A stretch of 64,000 nt of DNA from Maniola hyperantus (GCF_902806685.2 NC_048562.1:5842249-5906248), one strand, 5' to 3'. Counted from the stretch's first letter, positions 1-10,071 are shown. Translations and numbers: made by a program. The notes: a model not told the origin generated them from the letters alone.

Positions 1-155
1 TTATTTTTCATTATAACCGGCCGTAAAATAAGTTCATACCTAAATGCATACCCTGGCTTGAAGTCCTGTGCACGCCACTGATTGTATTGTTACCGAGTGG
101 GACAAAGAGTGGGGCGCGTCATCGTGGATTGAACTATCTATACCTTCACCTTTAA

Positions 156-316
156 TGTGATGTAACCACAAATTCACGGTTTTCAGATTTTTTGGTTTTC
201 AGAGCTAGAAGACCTACCTACTTGCCTAATTTTATGATTTTAGGTCAACAAGAAGTACCCTGTAGGTTTCTTAACAGACCGACAGACTATCCTATAAGGT
301 ACGGAACCCTAAAAAG
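156..316 (+). repeat. GGCCGGTT-family repeat, 3' part
   Basis: This non-coding family is called R here. A full copy starts near CCGGCCAAGTGCGAGTC and ends in a GGTTCCGT...ACGGAACCC hairpin followed by TAAAA. This copy keeps the segment from the 'gatgtaaccacaaattcacgg' block to the terminal ACGGAACCCTAAAAA and lacks the hairpin's first strand. The class is uncertain (SINE, MITE or Helitron-like). Flanking bases 1-155 and 317-488 hold nothing I can classify. Confidence 0.7.
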
Positions 317-488
317 GCATCAAATGTTGTAGACAACCTGTTAATATGAAGCGTTAAACAATAAAACTGACTGACTGACCCGACATTGACTAATGATGTT
401 TCTAACGAGCCAATAATTTTCAATTTGTTACAAAGCATCCAAAATTGGATGTTGAGACGGAAGGGTTACGCAACATTTACTAATAATC

Positions 489-700
489 TGTGATAGCCTA
501 GTGGTTAGGACGTCCGCCTTCTAATCGGAGGTCGGGGGTTCGATCCCGGGCACGCACCTCTAACTTTTCGCAGTTATGTGCGTTTTAATTAATTAAATAT
601 CACTTGCTTTAACGGTGAAGGAAAACATCGTGAGGAAACCTGCATGCCTGAGAGTTCTCCATAATGTTCTCAAAGGTATGTGAAGTCTGCCAATCCGCAC
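489..700 (+). mobile_element. tRNA-derived SINE (family A)
   Basis: A pol III A box (TAGCCTAGTGG) and B box (GGTTCGATCCC) sit 34 bp apart in a tRNA-like head. The SINE body follows, with tttaacggtgaaggaaaac and the 'caatccgcac' block. Longer copies in this window end in an (ATG)n-like tail. It is not a functional tRNA gene, because no cloverleaf closes. Confidence 0.85.
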
Positions 701-713
701 AAATATTAGTTTA

Positions 714-1139
714 CTAGCTGATGCCCGCGACTTCGTCCGCGTTGAATTAGCTTTTTTAAAATCCCGTGGGAACTAACTGTTTGATATTCCGGGATAAAAG
801 TAGCCTATGTCACTCTCCAGGTCTTCTTTATCTATACCCTTACCAAAAATCACGTTAATCCATTGCACCGTTGCGACGTGATTGAAGGACAAACCAAAAA
901 GTTTGAGTTTGTTGTGGGCTCTTCTCAGACCTGGGCGCGTTTGGAACCCTCGTAGGTAGCTTTAGTTTTAAGTTTGCGTAATAATTATCACCACTGTATC
1001 TTAGAAATCCAACATCTGACCATCAAAAAGAGTTATTAATTACCTATTTTGAATAAATCATTTGACTTTGACTTTGACTTTGAAAAAACCAATAAACCAA
1101 CAAACAAACATATTTTCGCATTTATAATAAGAGTACTGA
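714..1139 (-). mobile_element. Non-autonomous Helitron, split by a LINE
   Basis: Read on the minus strand, it starts TCAGTACTCTTATTATAAATG at 1139 and ends with the GC-rich hairpin and CTAG at 714. It sits between A and T, the Helitron target. A Jockey-like 3' end (900-1082) is inserted inside it, so the LINE is younger. Confidence 0.8.
900..1082 (+). mobile_element. Jockey-like LINE 3' end (family J1)
   Basis: This is a 5'-truncated LINE 3' UTR ending in tandem TTTGAC units (1062-1082). A short AAACCAA direct repeat flanks it, consistent with target-primed insertion into the Helitron. It carries the 'aacgcgcccaggtctgag' block seen, reversed, at 8.7, 45.4, 50.5 and 56.1 kb. Confidence 0.7.
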
Positions 1140-1248
1140 TGGTGACGGAAAACCAAAGAAAAGTAGGCCTACTGTAGGACTACTTGCATCAAATGTACTA
1201 ACATTTGACGCCTGCCAGTGACGTCGACGCCTTGACGTTTTGTTACAA

Positions 1249-1292
1249 ATTCCCTAACTGTCGTGAACTACAGTTCACGACAGTTAGGGAAT
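1249..1292. repeat. Near-perfect palindrome, 2-nt loop
   Basis: Arms 1249-1269 and 1272-1292 are exact reverse complements (21 bp) around a 2-nt centre. One arm matches the 'ttccctaactgtcgt' text near 11.93 kb, so the other looks like a local inverted copy. The stretch 1300-1640 has only a short J1-like scrap (1312-1340). Confidence 0.9.
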
Positions 1293-1644
1293 AGGGACCT
1301 AAAACTTCAAGGGTTCTAAACGCGCCCTGGTCTGAGAAGAAGTTCTTAACTAGGGCAAGTTAAAAAGCGTTGTTTATCAGTATGACGCAGTTAATTAGTG
1401 TTTATTTGACCTCAAACATTGGCCGAGTTGATACGGGGTCATCACACCCGCGGCGACCTAGGGGTGCGCCCCCACCACTTAGGTATACTAGAAGTGACTA
1501 TCTTTAAAAACTAGTGTCCTATGATCTATCAAATATGTGAGATTGTACTATATTATGTACAATGTATTGAAACAACAAATGTCTTCGTTCATTCATTCAA
1601 AATTAAGCAAATCCTTGTTAATAGGGTCTTAGACTGTAGTAATA

Positions 1645-1826
1645 AAAACCGGCCAAGTGCGAGTCAGGCTCGCGCAACGAGAGTTCCGTACAACAGTCGT
1701 ATTTTTCCGTCATTTTGCACGATAATTCAAAATCTATCGTGCATAAAAATAAATAAAAATCTGTTTCAGAATGTACAGGTGAAAACCTTTCATATGATAC
1801 CCCACTTGATATAGTTATCTTACTTT
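1645..1826 (+). repeat. R-family repeat, 5' part
   Basis: It begins AACCGGCCAAGTGCGAGTC and runs to the 'cacttgatatagttatc' block. There it is cut off and joined directly to a Helitron remnant. Confidence 0.8.
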
Positions 1827-1949
1827 AGGTCTTTAACTATTACCATGCAAAAAATCACGTCAATCCGTTGCTACATACGTCGCGCCGTGATCGAAGGACA
1901 AACCAACAAACAAACACACTTTCGCATTTATAATAAGGGTACTTACTGA
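1827..1949 (-). mobile_element. Helitron remnant
   Basis: It keeps the 5' part of the H2-type Helitron (ttataataagggtact...tga|t on the plus strand and the 'gattgaaggacaaacc' block). The CTAG hairpin end is missing. Confidence 0.65.
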
Positions 1950-1950
1950 T

Positions 1951-2208
1951 TAGCATTTCAACAATCACAACCAAAAGTTAATGCGTGTCACATCCAGTTA
2001 ACCTTTGCGTCTGTCAAAAAAAAGCGTATAATAAAAGAGGACAGGAAACATCGGCTTTCGATGGCTCGGCTCGGACGGTTTTAGCGAGTAATCCGCGCTA
2101 ATTAAATAGTCGTTCTTGAAGTTAACCACAAGACGCATCCAAGACGCAAGATGCGTTCGCCATCTGCATTAGTGTGAGTCCTACATTCGTACACAGTACA
2201 CGAGCTCG
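1951..2208 (+). repeat. Unclassified dispersed repeat, copy 1
   Basis: First of three same-orientation copies of a 260-350 bp sequence (others at 2296 and 5218). It begins tagcatttcaacaatcac and contains a TATA-like cgtataataaaag, then ends near tacattcgtacac. A solo LTR or promoter-bearing retroposon end is possible, but no TG...CA ends or target duplication were found. Confidence 0.55.
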
Positions 2209-2295
2209 TTTACAATATTGCCATAACTGCAGCCTCGCACATTATCCACCACCACCTAAAACTCAAACATTCGAGCTTTGATATTTTGGTTTACA

Positions 2296-2626
2296 TTAGC
2301 ATTTCAAGAATCACAACCAAAAGTTAATGCGTGTCACATCCAGTTAACCTTTGCGTCCGTCACAAAAAAGCGTATAAAAAAGAGGACAGGAAACATTAGC
2401 TTTGGCGCGCAATAAACCGTCTAAATTGGCTCGCCCTTCGCCCCCCGCTGTTTATTGCGTGATTATGTAAACTCGACTCAGTCCACTGGCCATTCTTAAA
2501 TTGGTCGGGTTTTTGTGAGTAAATAGTCGTTCTTGAAGTTAACCACAAGACGCATTCAAGAAGTTCGCCATCTGCATAAGTGTGAGTGTTACATTCGTAT
2601 GGAACAAAAGCTGCGCGAGCTCGCAC
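2296..2626 (+). repeat. Unclassified dispersed repeat, copy 2
   Basis: It repeats the start and end of copy 1. It also contains a segment from gcgcaataaaccgtc to ggtcgggtttttgtg that copy 1 lacks and copy 3 shares, so copy 1 is probably a deletion derivative. Confidence 0.6.
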
Positions 2627-2638
2627 TTACATTTTAAA

Positions 2639-2935
2639 TCAGTACCCGTAGTACAAGATTTTACGTCTCACCAAACGAAACCAAATTCGAGAGTCGAAAT
2701 ACTTCCGCGTTACAGTAAAATGGACCTAAACAGCCTTGAATTGAAGTCAAATATTCAATGCCACTGATTTTAATTTCGCAATGTTTCCGCTTGGAGCGCT
2801 GGCTGTAGAAGTGTAGACAAACTTGAGCTTTAAAACAAAGCAATTAAGATCCAGTTTACTGTAACGCGGAAGTATTTCGACTCTCGAATTTGGTTTGGTT
2901 TGGTGAGACGTAAAATCTTGTACTACGGGTACTGA
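2639..2935. repeat. 86-bp inverted repeat (hairpin)
   Basis: Arms 2639-2724 and 2850-2935 are reverse complements with about two mismatches around a 125-bp spacer. The outer end of the right arm supplied the target duplication used by the hAT element at 2937, so the hairpin predates that insertion. Confidence 0.85.
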
Positions 2936-2936
2936 C

Positions 2937-4804
2937 TAGGGTTCAGAACCGGGAAATCCCGGTCTCGAAAGTACCGAGAATTCCCGGTACTTTTGTCAGT
3001 AAAAAAGAACCGGGAAATCAATTTAATTTCCCGGTTCTTTCGGTACTTTCGGGAATTTTATCTTAATTAGGTACATGATTCACGCTACTATTACATACAT
3101 AATCTAACTTTACTTTTTTATACTTTCTACTGTTCTAAATTCTAAAGTTCAAAACTAACGTGAATTCAGCGCTAAAATAAATAGCGCGCGGAAACTTAAC
3201 AAGCCTACCTTCTCTCGCTCGCTCGAAATTGAAAAGCTACGCAAGGAGGGCCGTAAGTTTTCTATGTCGTTTGATGAGTGGACATCGGTTCGAAACCGCT
3301 TAATTTTACTTAAGCTTAAAATTTACACTCGCGTCATTTTTCTGGAGGCAAAACCTTTAAAAATTTGGGGCTCATCAGAGTTAACGGTTCCTTACCAGTT
3401 AAGAAATGCGTTGAAGAAATAAGCAGCAAATTAAATGAGTTCGGGGTGTCGTTGGAAGTTGACATCATCGCAGAGGCAACGGATGGATGCAGTATGATGG
3501 TGAAATTTGGCAAATATCTATCGTCTTACCACCAAAAATGTATTGCCCATGCACTTCAACTTGCAATTTCAGATGTTTTTTACAAAAATGATGTCACTTG
3601 TGAGGCAGAACAATGAACTGAAGAAGAAACTCATGTTTCAATGGAAGTAGAAGACGATGATGACGATATTCCTTTGGCAGCACTAAGTAGGCAGAGACTT
3701 CAAGTGATCAGAGAATCTTTAGATGAGGATTCGGATTCAGACAACGAAGACGATGGCGTCGAGTTCTTGTCTCAAAATGAAACGTGTTTAATTTCAGAAC
3801 GTCAATTTGAACAGAGAGGTTTGCTCTTAAAAGTTGTTAAACTTTTTCGCAAGTCTCCAACTAAAAATGATGACGCGTCCTGCAAAAGTACGTCATCGAA
3901 GATTTTCATAAAGAATATTCACTAACCTGTGACTCAGTAACACGTTGGAGTAGCCTCGCTAATACGCTTGAACGATTCTTGAAGCTGCGAACTTGCATTG
4001 GGAAAGCATTAATTGATTTAAACTCTAAAATAAAATTCTCAGAAGGAGAGTGGGAGCAGATTGGGGCGTTACATGAAGTTCTTGACATAATTAAAACCGT
4101 ATTAGAGGCTTTATGTCGTCATGATTCTACATTATTGACAGCAGATGTTGCAATTAAATTTGCACTAAGAAAATGAGCAAATATTGAAAATAACTATGTG
4201 GCCAAAAAATATTCAAAATGTTAAAAAAACGATACATCACAGAAAGGCGTCTCAATTTTGCTGCTGCGACGCTGAATTACTTGCAAAATCCATAAAATTA
4301 TTTCCTTCAACAAAATGATGAAGATTTAACAGTATTTCCTCACCCAAGCAGTGATGAAATGTGCAACGGAATAGTATCATTGCTAAGCCGCACTAAAACC
4401 TCAACAACCACAGCATATCCAGCTCAACCGTTACCAGTACCAAGCTCACAAGGTGAACCGACGAGAGACCGTGACCGTGACTCTGAAGTACTTGAAGTAC
4501 AAAACATTGTTTTGACGAAAGAAGATGAGTTAAATGCTGAATAGAAAATAGAAGCAAAATATGAAAAGACTTGATTGATTCTAGTTTTATTTTATTTTTA
4601 AACACACAATATAAGTTCCAATAAAAAATACTTTTAAAGCGTATTGCGGTTTACTTTTATGAGTTCTAAAGCGTAAAACTTATTTTATATAAAAAAAACT
4701 ATGAAGAAACCGAAATTCCCGAAAGAACCGGGAAATCCCGGTTCCTTTGGGTAAAAGTACCGAAATTCCCGGTTCTCAAAAAAGGACCGGTTCCGTAAAC
4801 CCTA
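2937..4804 (+). mobile_element. hAT-superfamily transposon, decayed
   Basis: An exact 8-bp direct repeat GTACTGAC flanks the element (2929-2936 and 4805-4812), the hAT signature. The ends begin TAGGGTT and end AACCCTA. Subterminal regions are crowded with inverted CCGGGAAAT / ATTTCCCGG units (2945-3060 and 4710-4795), likely transposase-binding motifs. The interior holds the remains of a transposase gene. Confidence 0.88.
3234..4544 (+). pseudogene. hAT transposase pseudogene
   Basis: Several broken reading frames together resemble the catalytic core of hAT transposases. In order they are a FDEWTSVRNR block (about 3270-3300), an NLGLIRVNGS block, a TDGCSMM block with the expected catalytic Asp (about 3482-3502), and HQKCIAHALQLAI (about 3533-3572). 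These are followed by an acidic insert of Asp/Glu runs (3641-3770) and a TRW-type block with ERFLKL (3940-3990). Frameshifts and stops separate the blocks, for example around 3320-3365, 3616, 3925 and 4174. The N-terminal BED zinc finger is not recognisable, and no C-terminal hATC dimerisation region could be read before the right end. The gene is therefore inactive and internally reduced. Family assignment rests on motif order and the 8-bp target duplication. Confidence 0.85.
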
Positions 4805-5048
4805 GTACTGACACAATTAATGAACTGCCAGGAACTATAATATTGATGCTTTTGACAAAATTTTGACAGTTTGGTTTCTCCCTCTCCATCTCTGACTGTC
4901 TCTCTCTCTATCGCTCTCTTACATACTACGCTAGATATGGCGTGCCATCCAAACTGACAGCTGTTATCAGGCATCCATGTTTCCTGCCACGTAGAACTTG
5001 AGTATCTGCAAGGCAAGAGGGCATATACTAGGCAAGCGCGCTCCAACT

Positions 5049-5193
5049 AAGGTTGAGATCTATAAAGCGCACTTTGACGTTGCTTAGATTGAGTTAAAAC
5101 GAGACAGGTTTATGTGAGAGATATACATCTGTCTCGTTTTAACTTTGTCTTAAGTCTAAGCTAAGTCAGAGTGCGCTGGATAGATTTAACCCT
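5049..5193. mobile_element. Palindromic Tourist-like MITE (copy P1)
   Basis: An almost complete hairpin with arms meeting near 5117. Its core TTAAAACGAGACAG recurs inverted and is shared with copies at 7016, 20292 and 20432, two of which have TWA target duplications. TAA precedes it, while the right flank reads CTA, so its target duplication has decayed or is misplaced. Confidence 0.75.
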
Positions 5194-5217
5194 AGACCTC
5201 ATCATTGCTTTCCATAA

Positions 5218-5566
5218 GGCGCAATAAACCGTCTAAATTGGCTCGCCTTTCGCCCCCCGGTGTTTATTGCGTGATTATGTAGACTCGACTCAGTCCACTG
5301 GCCATTCGTAAATTGGTCGGGTTTTTGTAAGTAATTCGCACTAATTAAATAGTCGTTCTTGAATTTAACCACAAGACGCATCGCAATAGCATTTTTTAGG
5401 CGTCAGTGGGTCGCATGGCGCGAGGGAGTGGAATCCAACAGCCCGCGCGCTGCGGCGCATCATGCGTTCGCCATCTGCATTAGTGTGAGTGCCACATTCG
5501 TACACACTACACAGTACACGAGATTCAGTACAGTTCGGAACAATACCTGCGTGAGCTCGCACTTGC
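5218..5566 (+). repeat. Unclassified dispersed repeat, copy 3
   Basis: It lacks the first 100 bp of copy 2 but keeps the gcgcaataaaccgtc segment and the 'cgcactaattaaatagtcg' block. Compared with copy 2 it has an extra 70-80 bp around 5385-5460. Confidence 0.6.
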
Positions 5567-5571
5567 ATCGT

Positions 5572-5750
5572 AGAATAGAATAGAATATGTTTTATTCATG
5601 TAAACTTTTTACAAGTGCTTATGAATCGTCAGGTAGTTTTAATTTACCACTGGTTCGGAATACCGTTCCTACCGAGAAGAACCAGCAAGAAACTCGGCGG
5701 TTGCTCTTTTTAATTTTTCAATATCAGTATCATATCAGTAATCATCAGTA
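5572..5750 (-). mobile_element. Jockey-like LINE 3' end (family J2, ATTCT tail)
   Basis: On the minus strand this is a LINE 3' UTR ending in ATTCT repeats. Its conserved 'ctcggcggttgctctttt' and 'ccactggttcggaat' blocks are shared with at least seven other places in the window. Confidence 0.7.
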
Positions 5751-6000
5751 CTATCACCTGTGTTCGTTTTTGCCAGCATTCTGGTTACACCCTGTATAGT
5801 TGATTAAAATTTCCACCCGACCAACAAGTTTAATGGCATCTTAAAATGTAATTAAGATCGCTACCTCAACCTCCTAGACAAGATCATTTTGAAAATTTCG
5901 ATTTTCGCGTTAAGGCTACACTAACTTTGCTATTTGAATGTCTGCGTTTTAGGGTTCCGTGGTCAACAAAAAACCCTCATAGTTTCGCAAGCTTTATAGT

Positions 6001-6038
6001 ACTAGCTTATGCTCGCGATATCGTCCGCGTGGACTAAA
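6001..6038 (-). mobile_element. Helitron 3'-end scrap
   Basis: Only the CTAG end and hairpin remain (actagcttatgctcgcg...). Just upstream, 5948-5985 holds a scrap of an R-family hairpin end. Confidence 0.5.
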
Positions 6039-6134
6039 CCCCTTTTGATGAATCTTGATAACTTATGCGGGCAGTAACCCTGCAGCATCAGGATTGGGGA
6101 GTTGGATCCACAACGGAAACATTCCCTATTCGCG

Positions 6135-6235
6135 GCATTCCGAACCAGTGGTAAATTAAAACTACCTGACAATTCATAAGCACTTGTAAAAAGTTTACAT
6201 GAATAAAAAAAACATTCTATTCTATTCTATTCTGT
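6135..6235 (+). mobile_element. LINE J2 3' end, plus orientation
   Basis: It repeats the J2 3' UTR in the opposite orientation to the copy at 5572 and ends in five ATTCT-like units at 6218-6235. The two form an inverted pair 400 bp apart. Confidence 0.7.
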
Positions 6236-6479
6236 TGATTAAAAACACGTATGTAGTAGCTTATTAATGTTGCAATACTCTTCCATTAAAGAGGCATTGT
6301 TGGCATTTCTTAGCGCTTTTTAATTAAAGCCGACCGACCACTGGAAAATGCCTACTCAGTGTTTTATAAATTTTCTTTATGCATTTTCCATTCACAACTC
6401 GAGTTGCTCCGAGAGGTATTATTATTGCTACTAATTAAAAAATTAATCGGAACAATGAATCGTAAGAGTGCCCATACAA

Positions 6480-6498
6480 CCCCCCCCCCCCCCCCCCC
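6480..6498. repeat. Poly-C run
   Basis: Nineteen consecutive C residues, unusual in AT-rich sequence and prone to length error. Confidence 0.95.
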
Positions 6499-6558
6499 AT
6501 TCATGGTACGGAACCCTCTCAACGTGAGTTGTTATATTCGCACTTGTCCGGATAATCA

Positions 6559-6660
6559 CGACAGGTCGAGATGGCACCCGCGCTCACCTGCACCGGGTTA
6601 GCGCCGAGGCTGTGTGGTTGTGCGGGGCGTTCTCTCCCCGATTGCCATCTCGACCTGTCG
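6559..6660. mobile_element. Short MITE (family G)
   Basis: 18-bp perfect terminal inverted repeats (CGACAGGTCGAGATGGCA at 6559-6576, its complement at 6643-6660) bound a 66-bp GC-rich core. Related copies lie at 22822 and 57469. No target duplication was resolved. Confidence 0.75.
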
Positions 6661-6948
6661 CGTAGTATAAGCAGCATGGCACCACCACACATACAGAAAA
6701 ACACATAGTAGCTTATTAATGTTACAATACTCTTTCATTAAAGAGGCATTGTTGGCATTTCTTAGCGCTTTTTAATTAAAGCCGCCCGACCACTGGAAAA
6801 TGCCTACTCAGTGTTTTTCATACAATATTTTCTTTATGCATTTTCCATTCCGAGAGGTATTATTGTTGCTTTTTACCTCATTATTGCTACTAATTAAAAA
6901 AATTAATCGGAATAAAGAATTGTATATCGTAAGAGACTTATGAAAATG

Positions 6949-7245
6949 CCAGCTTATGCCCGCGACTTCGTCCGCGTGGACTACACAAATTCCGAACCCC
7001 TGTTTTACACCCTTACAGCCGTACTCAGAGTCGCTTAATCGTTACTTAAGTTGAGTTAAAACGAGACAGAGCTATATCTCTCACATAAATCTGTCTCGTT
7101 TTAACGTAATCTTAAGTAACGATTAGCGACTCTGAGTACCGCGGTTAGGGGTTGAATTTTCAAAAATCCTTTGTTAGTGGATGTCTACGTCATAATAGCT
7201 ATATGCATAGCTTTCAGCCCGATCCGTCCCGTAGTTTGAGCCGTG
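6949..7245 (-). mobile_element. Helitron (H3 type) interrupted by a MITE
   Basis: The hairpin end starts at 6949, with CTAG mutated to CCAG. The body contains 'cagcccgatccgtcc' and 'cctacgtcataatag'-like blocks. A palindromic MITE is inserted at 7016-7144 inside the ccctta|gggg motif. Confidence 0.75.
7016..7144. mobile_element. Palindromic Tourist-like MITE (copy P2)
   Basis: A 129-bp near-complete hairpin with an exact 3-bp target duplication TTA (7013-7015 and 7145-7147). Removing it restores the host Helitron text. A TTA/TAA target points to PIF/Harbinger (Tourist-like) mobilisation. Confidence 0.85.
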
Positions 7246-7917
7246 CGTTGCAAAAAAGGAACCATTATTAGGGTCACTTTGTTCTCTGTCTGTACGTCTG
7301 TCCGTTGTGTCTGTCAAGTAAACCTATAGGGTACTTCCCGTTGACGTAGAATCATGAAATTTGGCAGGTAGGTAGGTCTTATAGCCCAAGTAAAGGAATA
7401 AATCCGAAAACCGTGAATTTGTGGTAACATCACAAAAAAATTAAAATGTGTTAATGAACAAATAATTTAGTATTTTCAATTTTCAAAGTAAGATAACTTT
7501 ACCAAGTGGGGTATCATATGAATGGGCTTCACCTGTGCATTCTAAAACAGATTTTTATTTATTTTTATGTATAACTAGCTGATGCCCGCGACTTCGTCCG
7601 CGTGGAATTAGGTTTTTAAAAATCCCGTGGGAACTCTTTTATTTTCCGGGATAAAATGTAGCCTATGTGTTAATCCAGGGTATAATCTATCTCCGTTCCA
7701 AATTTACAAATTTAATTTTTTTTTTTTTTAATTTACAAATTTACAAGTAACAAACATCCAAACATCCAAACATCTAAACATCCAAACATCCACACTTTCA
7801 CATTTATAATATTAGTAGGATTAGTTTTTGATTTATCGTGCAAAATGTTGAAAAAATACGACTGTAGTAGGTACGGAAACCTCGGTCCGCGAGTCTGACT
7901 CGCACTTGACCGGTGTT
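7246..7917 (-). repeat. R-family repeat split by a Helitron
   Basis: The body runs from the 'ggtcactttgtt' block to the CACTTGACCGGT end. A Helitron at 7575-7820 separates it into two parts that rejoin cleanly. Confidence 0.8.
7575..7820 (-). mobile_element. Helitron inserted between A and T
   Basis: It lies between A7574 and T7821 inside the R repeat. On the minus strand it begins TCCTACTAATATTATAAATG and ends hairpin plus CTAG. It contains 'aacatccaaacatc' tandem units. This is the cleanest local proof that this repeat class is Helitron. Confidence 0.88.
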
Positions 7918-8127
7918 TTAGTATCCCCATTGCACCCTTGTGTGCAATCGAAACTAGGTCACCCAACCCCTACAGTAGTTTAGATGATGCGATTAATATT
8001 AACCCCTGTATAACCCGGTTACCCTATTGAATCAGCCTGTATAATGAAAATCCTTTAAACGTGGGCTCATCTGTACAGTTGCTATACGCTGGCACCCTCT
8101 ATCTGTCTTATCAGATTTAGATTAAAA

Positions 8128-8337
8128 CTAGCTTATGCTCGCGACTTGGTCCGCGTGGACTACACAAATTTCAAACCCCTATTTCACACCCTTAGGGGTT
8201 GAATTTTCAATAATAATCCTTTCTTAGGATGTCTACGTCATAATAGCTATCTGCATGCCAAATTTCAGCTTGATCCGTCCAGTAGTTTCAGCTGTGCGTT
8301 CAGTCAGTCAGTCACCTTTTCCTTTTATATATTTAGA
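8128..8337 (-). mobile_element. Helitron (H3 type)
   Basis: On the minus strand it reads TCTAAATATATAAAAGGAAA at the start and hairpin plus CTAG at the end (8128-8131), between A and T. Confidence 0.82.
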
Positions 8338-8676
8338 TTATAATGGCTTGGCTGCGAAAGTGTAGTTTTGTTTGATGGTTTGTCCTTCAATCATACTACA
8401 ACAAAGCATTCGGCGTGATCATTTTTTGCATGGATACAGTAGGTATATGACATTAGGAGATTAAAATAGGCTACTTTTAATCCTGGAAAATTAAAGAGAA
8501 AATTAAGAGAGATATTTATAGAGACAGCTAGAATACCAAAATTGACAGACTTTTTTTATCCCGGAAAATCAAAAATCCTACGGATTTTCAAAAACCTAAA
8601 TTCACGCGGACTTTGCATCAGTCGCGTAGTCTAGTCTAATTATTTAAAAGGAATAGGTGGACTGGCTGACTGATAT

Positions 8677-8775
8677 TAGTAGTGATAATTATTACGCAAA
8701 ATTAAAACTAAAGCTACGAGGGTTCCAAACGCGCCCGGGTCTGAGAAGAGCCCACAACAAACTCAGCCAGGTAGT
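8677..8775 (-). mobile_element. LINE J1 3' UTR fragment
   Basis: It carries the J1 block with 'gctacgagggttcc' and 'aagagcccacaacaaactc'. Confidence 0.65.
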
Positions 8776-8814
8776 ACATTATATTCATTCATTCAAAACA
8801 GTTGTAGCCAAAAC

Positions 8815-8996
8815 AGAGCCTCAATAGCTCAACCGGTATAGGAGTGGACTGAAAACCGAAAGGTCGACGGTTCAAACCCCGCCCGTTGCACTATTGTCGT
8901 ACCTACTCCTAGCACAAGCCTGACGCTTAGTTGGAGAGGAAAGGGGAATATTAGTCATTTAAAAAATGGCTAATATTCTTTAAAAAAAAAAAAAAA
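8815..8996 (+). mobile_element. tRNA-derived SINE (family B)
   Basis: The A box-like TAGCTCAACCGG and B box GGTTCAAACCC are followed by a short body and a poly(A) tail ending at 8996. Five other copies or pieces occur in the window. The stretch 8997-9257 is unclassified. Confidence 0.85.
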
Positions 8997-9257
8997 TGTT
9001 TCACAGTTCTGCAGTGGGGTAGATCGACCAACCCCCTCGACCATGTGCTAGTCACACAGAAAATTGCTAATGTCGCAAGTCTACCGTTTGTTTAGGACCG
9101 GCCTGTCGTGCCGTTGCTTGTAATTAACGCTTTGTTTGTGTGTTTGTTCTGTGTTAACGCCGGAACTCTTTGACGTACCTAACTAGCTACCTACTGACCT
9201 TTTTTGTTGCGGTTTCGAACCCGCTACCTTCTTTTATATTATGGCCTTTATGTTTTA

Positions 9258-9466
9258 CTAGCTGTTGCTCGCGACTTCGTTCGCGTGGACGACACAAATT
9301 TCAAACCCCTGTTTCACCCCCTTAGGGGTTGAATTCTCAAAAATCCTTTCTTATTGGATGCTTACTTCATAATAGCTATCTGCATGCCAAATTTCAGCCC
9401 GATCCGTCCAGTATTTTGAGCTGTGCGTTGATAGATCAGTCAGTCAGTCAGCTTTTCCTTTTATCC
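9258..9466 (-). mobile_element. Helitron (H3 type)
   Basis: The CTAG hairpin end is at 9258. The TC end has merged with the next Helitron, which starts at 9470 on the other strand, giving a head-to-head pair. Confidence 0.75.
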
Positions 9467-9469
9467 ATA

Positions 9470-9687
9470 TCCATTCTTAATATTATAAATGTGAAAGTGT
9501 GTCCATCTGTCTGTCTGCTAGGTTTTCACGGCCCAACAGTTTACCCGATTTCGATGATATTTGGTACGGAATTAACTTACATGCCGGGGAAGGACATAGG
9601 CTACTTTTTATCCCGGAAAATTGAAGAGTTCCCAAGGGATTTTTAAAAACCTAAATCCACGCGGACGAAGTCGCGGGCAACATCTAG
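9470..9687 (+). mobile_element. Helitron (H1 type), full length
   Basis: TC start (9470) after A, and a CTAG end (9684-9687) before T. The hairpin gcggacgaagtcgcggg ends 8 nt before CTAG. An AATATTATAAATGTGAAAG motif near the 5' end defines subfamily H1. No coding capacity. Confidence 0.87.
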
Positions 9688-9796
9688 TATTATATAGATT
9701 TAGATTTAACCCTTATAAAAATTTGTGCACTTTTCAATTAAGTTGACACCGGCCATTACGGGACCCTCGTGTCAGATGTAGCCGCGGGCCGTTTTG

Positions 9797-9960
9797 ACAC
9801 TGAAAATGAAAATGAAAATGAAAATCTTTTTTATTCGTATAAACTTTTACAAGTGCTTACGAATAGTCGGATGCATCTACCACTGGTTCGGAATGCCTTT
9901 CCTGCCGAGAAGAACCAGCAAGAAACTCGGCGGTTGCTCTTTTCAAATATTTGATATAGG
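9797..9960 (-). mobile_element. LINE J2-like 3' end
   Basis: It shares 'gtcggatgcatctacc' and 'aactcggcggttgctc' with copies at 21.1, 30.1 and 42.8 kb. It is preceded by GAAAAT repeats (9799-9823). Confidence 0.7.
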
Positions 9961-10071
9961 TACAAAACTTCTTACACTTCGCCATTTTACCCCCAAAAAC
10001 GAAACCCCCTGTTTTCCCGGAAGGGGTTAATGATGAACATCGTTTTAGGAGCTATGAGTTACTAGGTGAAG

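Larger units (their letters stand above)
6241..6931 (+). repeat. Tandem duplication of a 235-bp segment
   Basis: Bases 6241-6473 and 6697-6931 are direct copies (both include gaggcattgttggcatttc and actggaaaatgcctactc), about 456 bp apart. The intervening part holds a run of 19 C (6480-6498) and a short MITE. No coding sequence was found. Confidence 0.8.

Noticed and set aside
489..560. tRNA gene
   Set aside because: A and B boxes are tRNA-like, but the sequence does not fold into a cloverleaf and continues into a SINE body found many times. The same holds for the other SINE heads.
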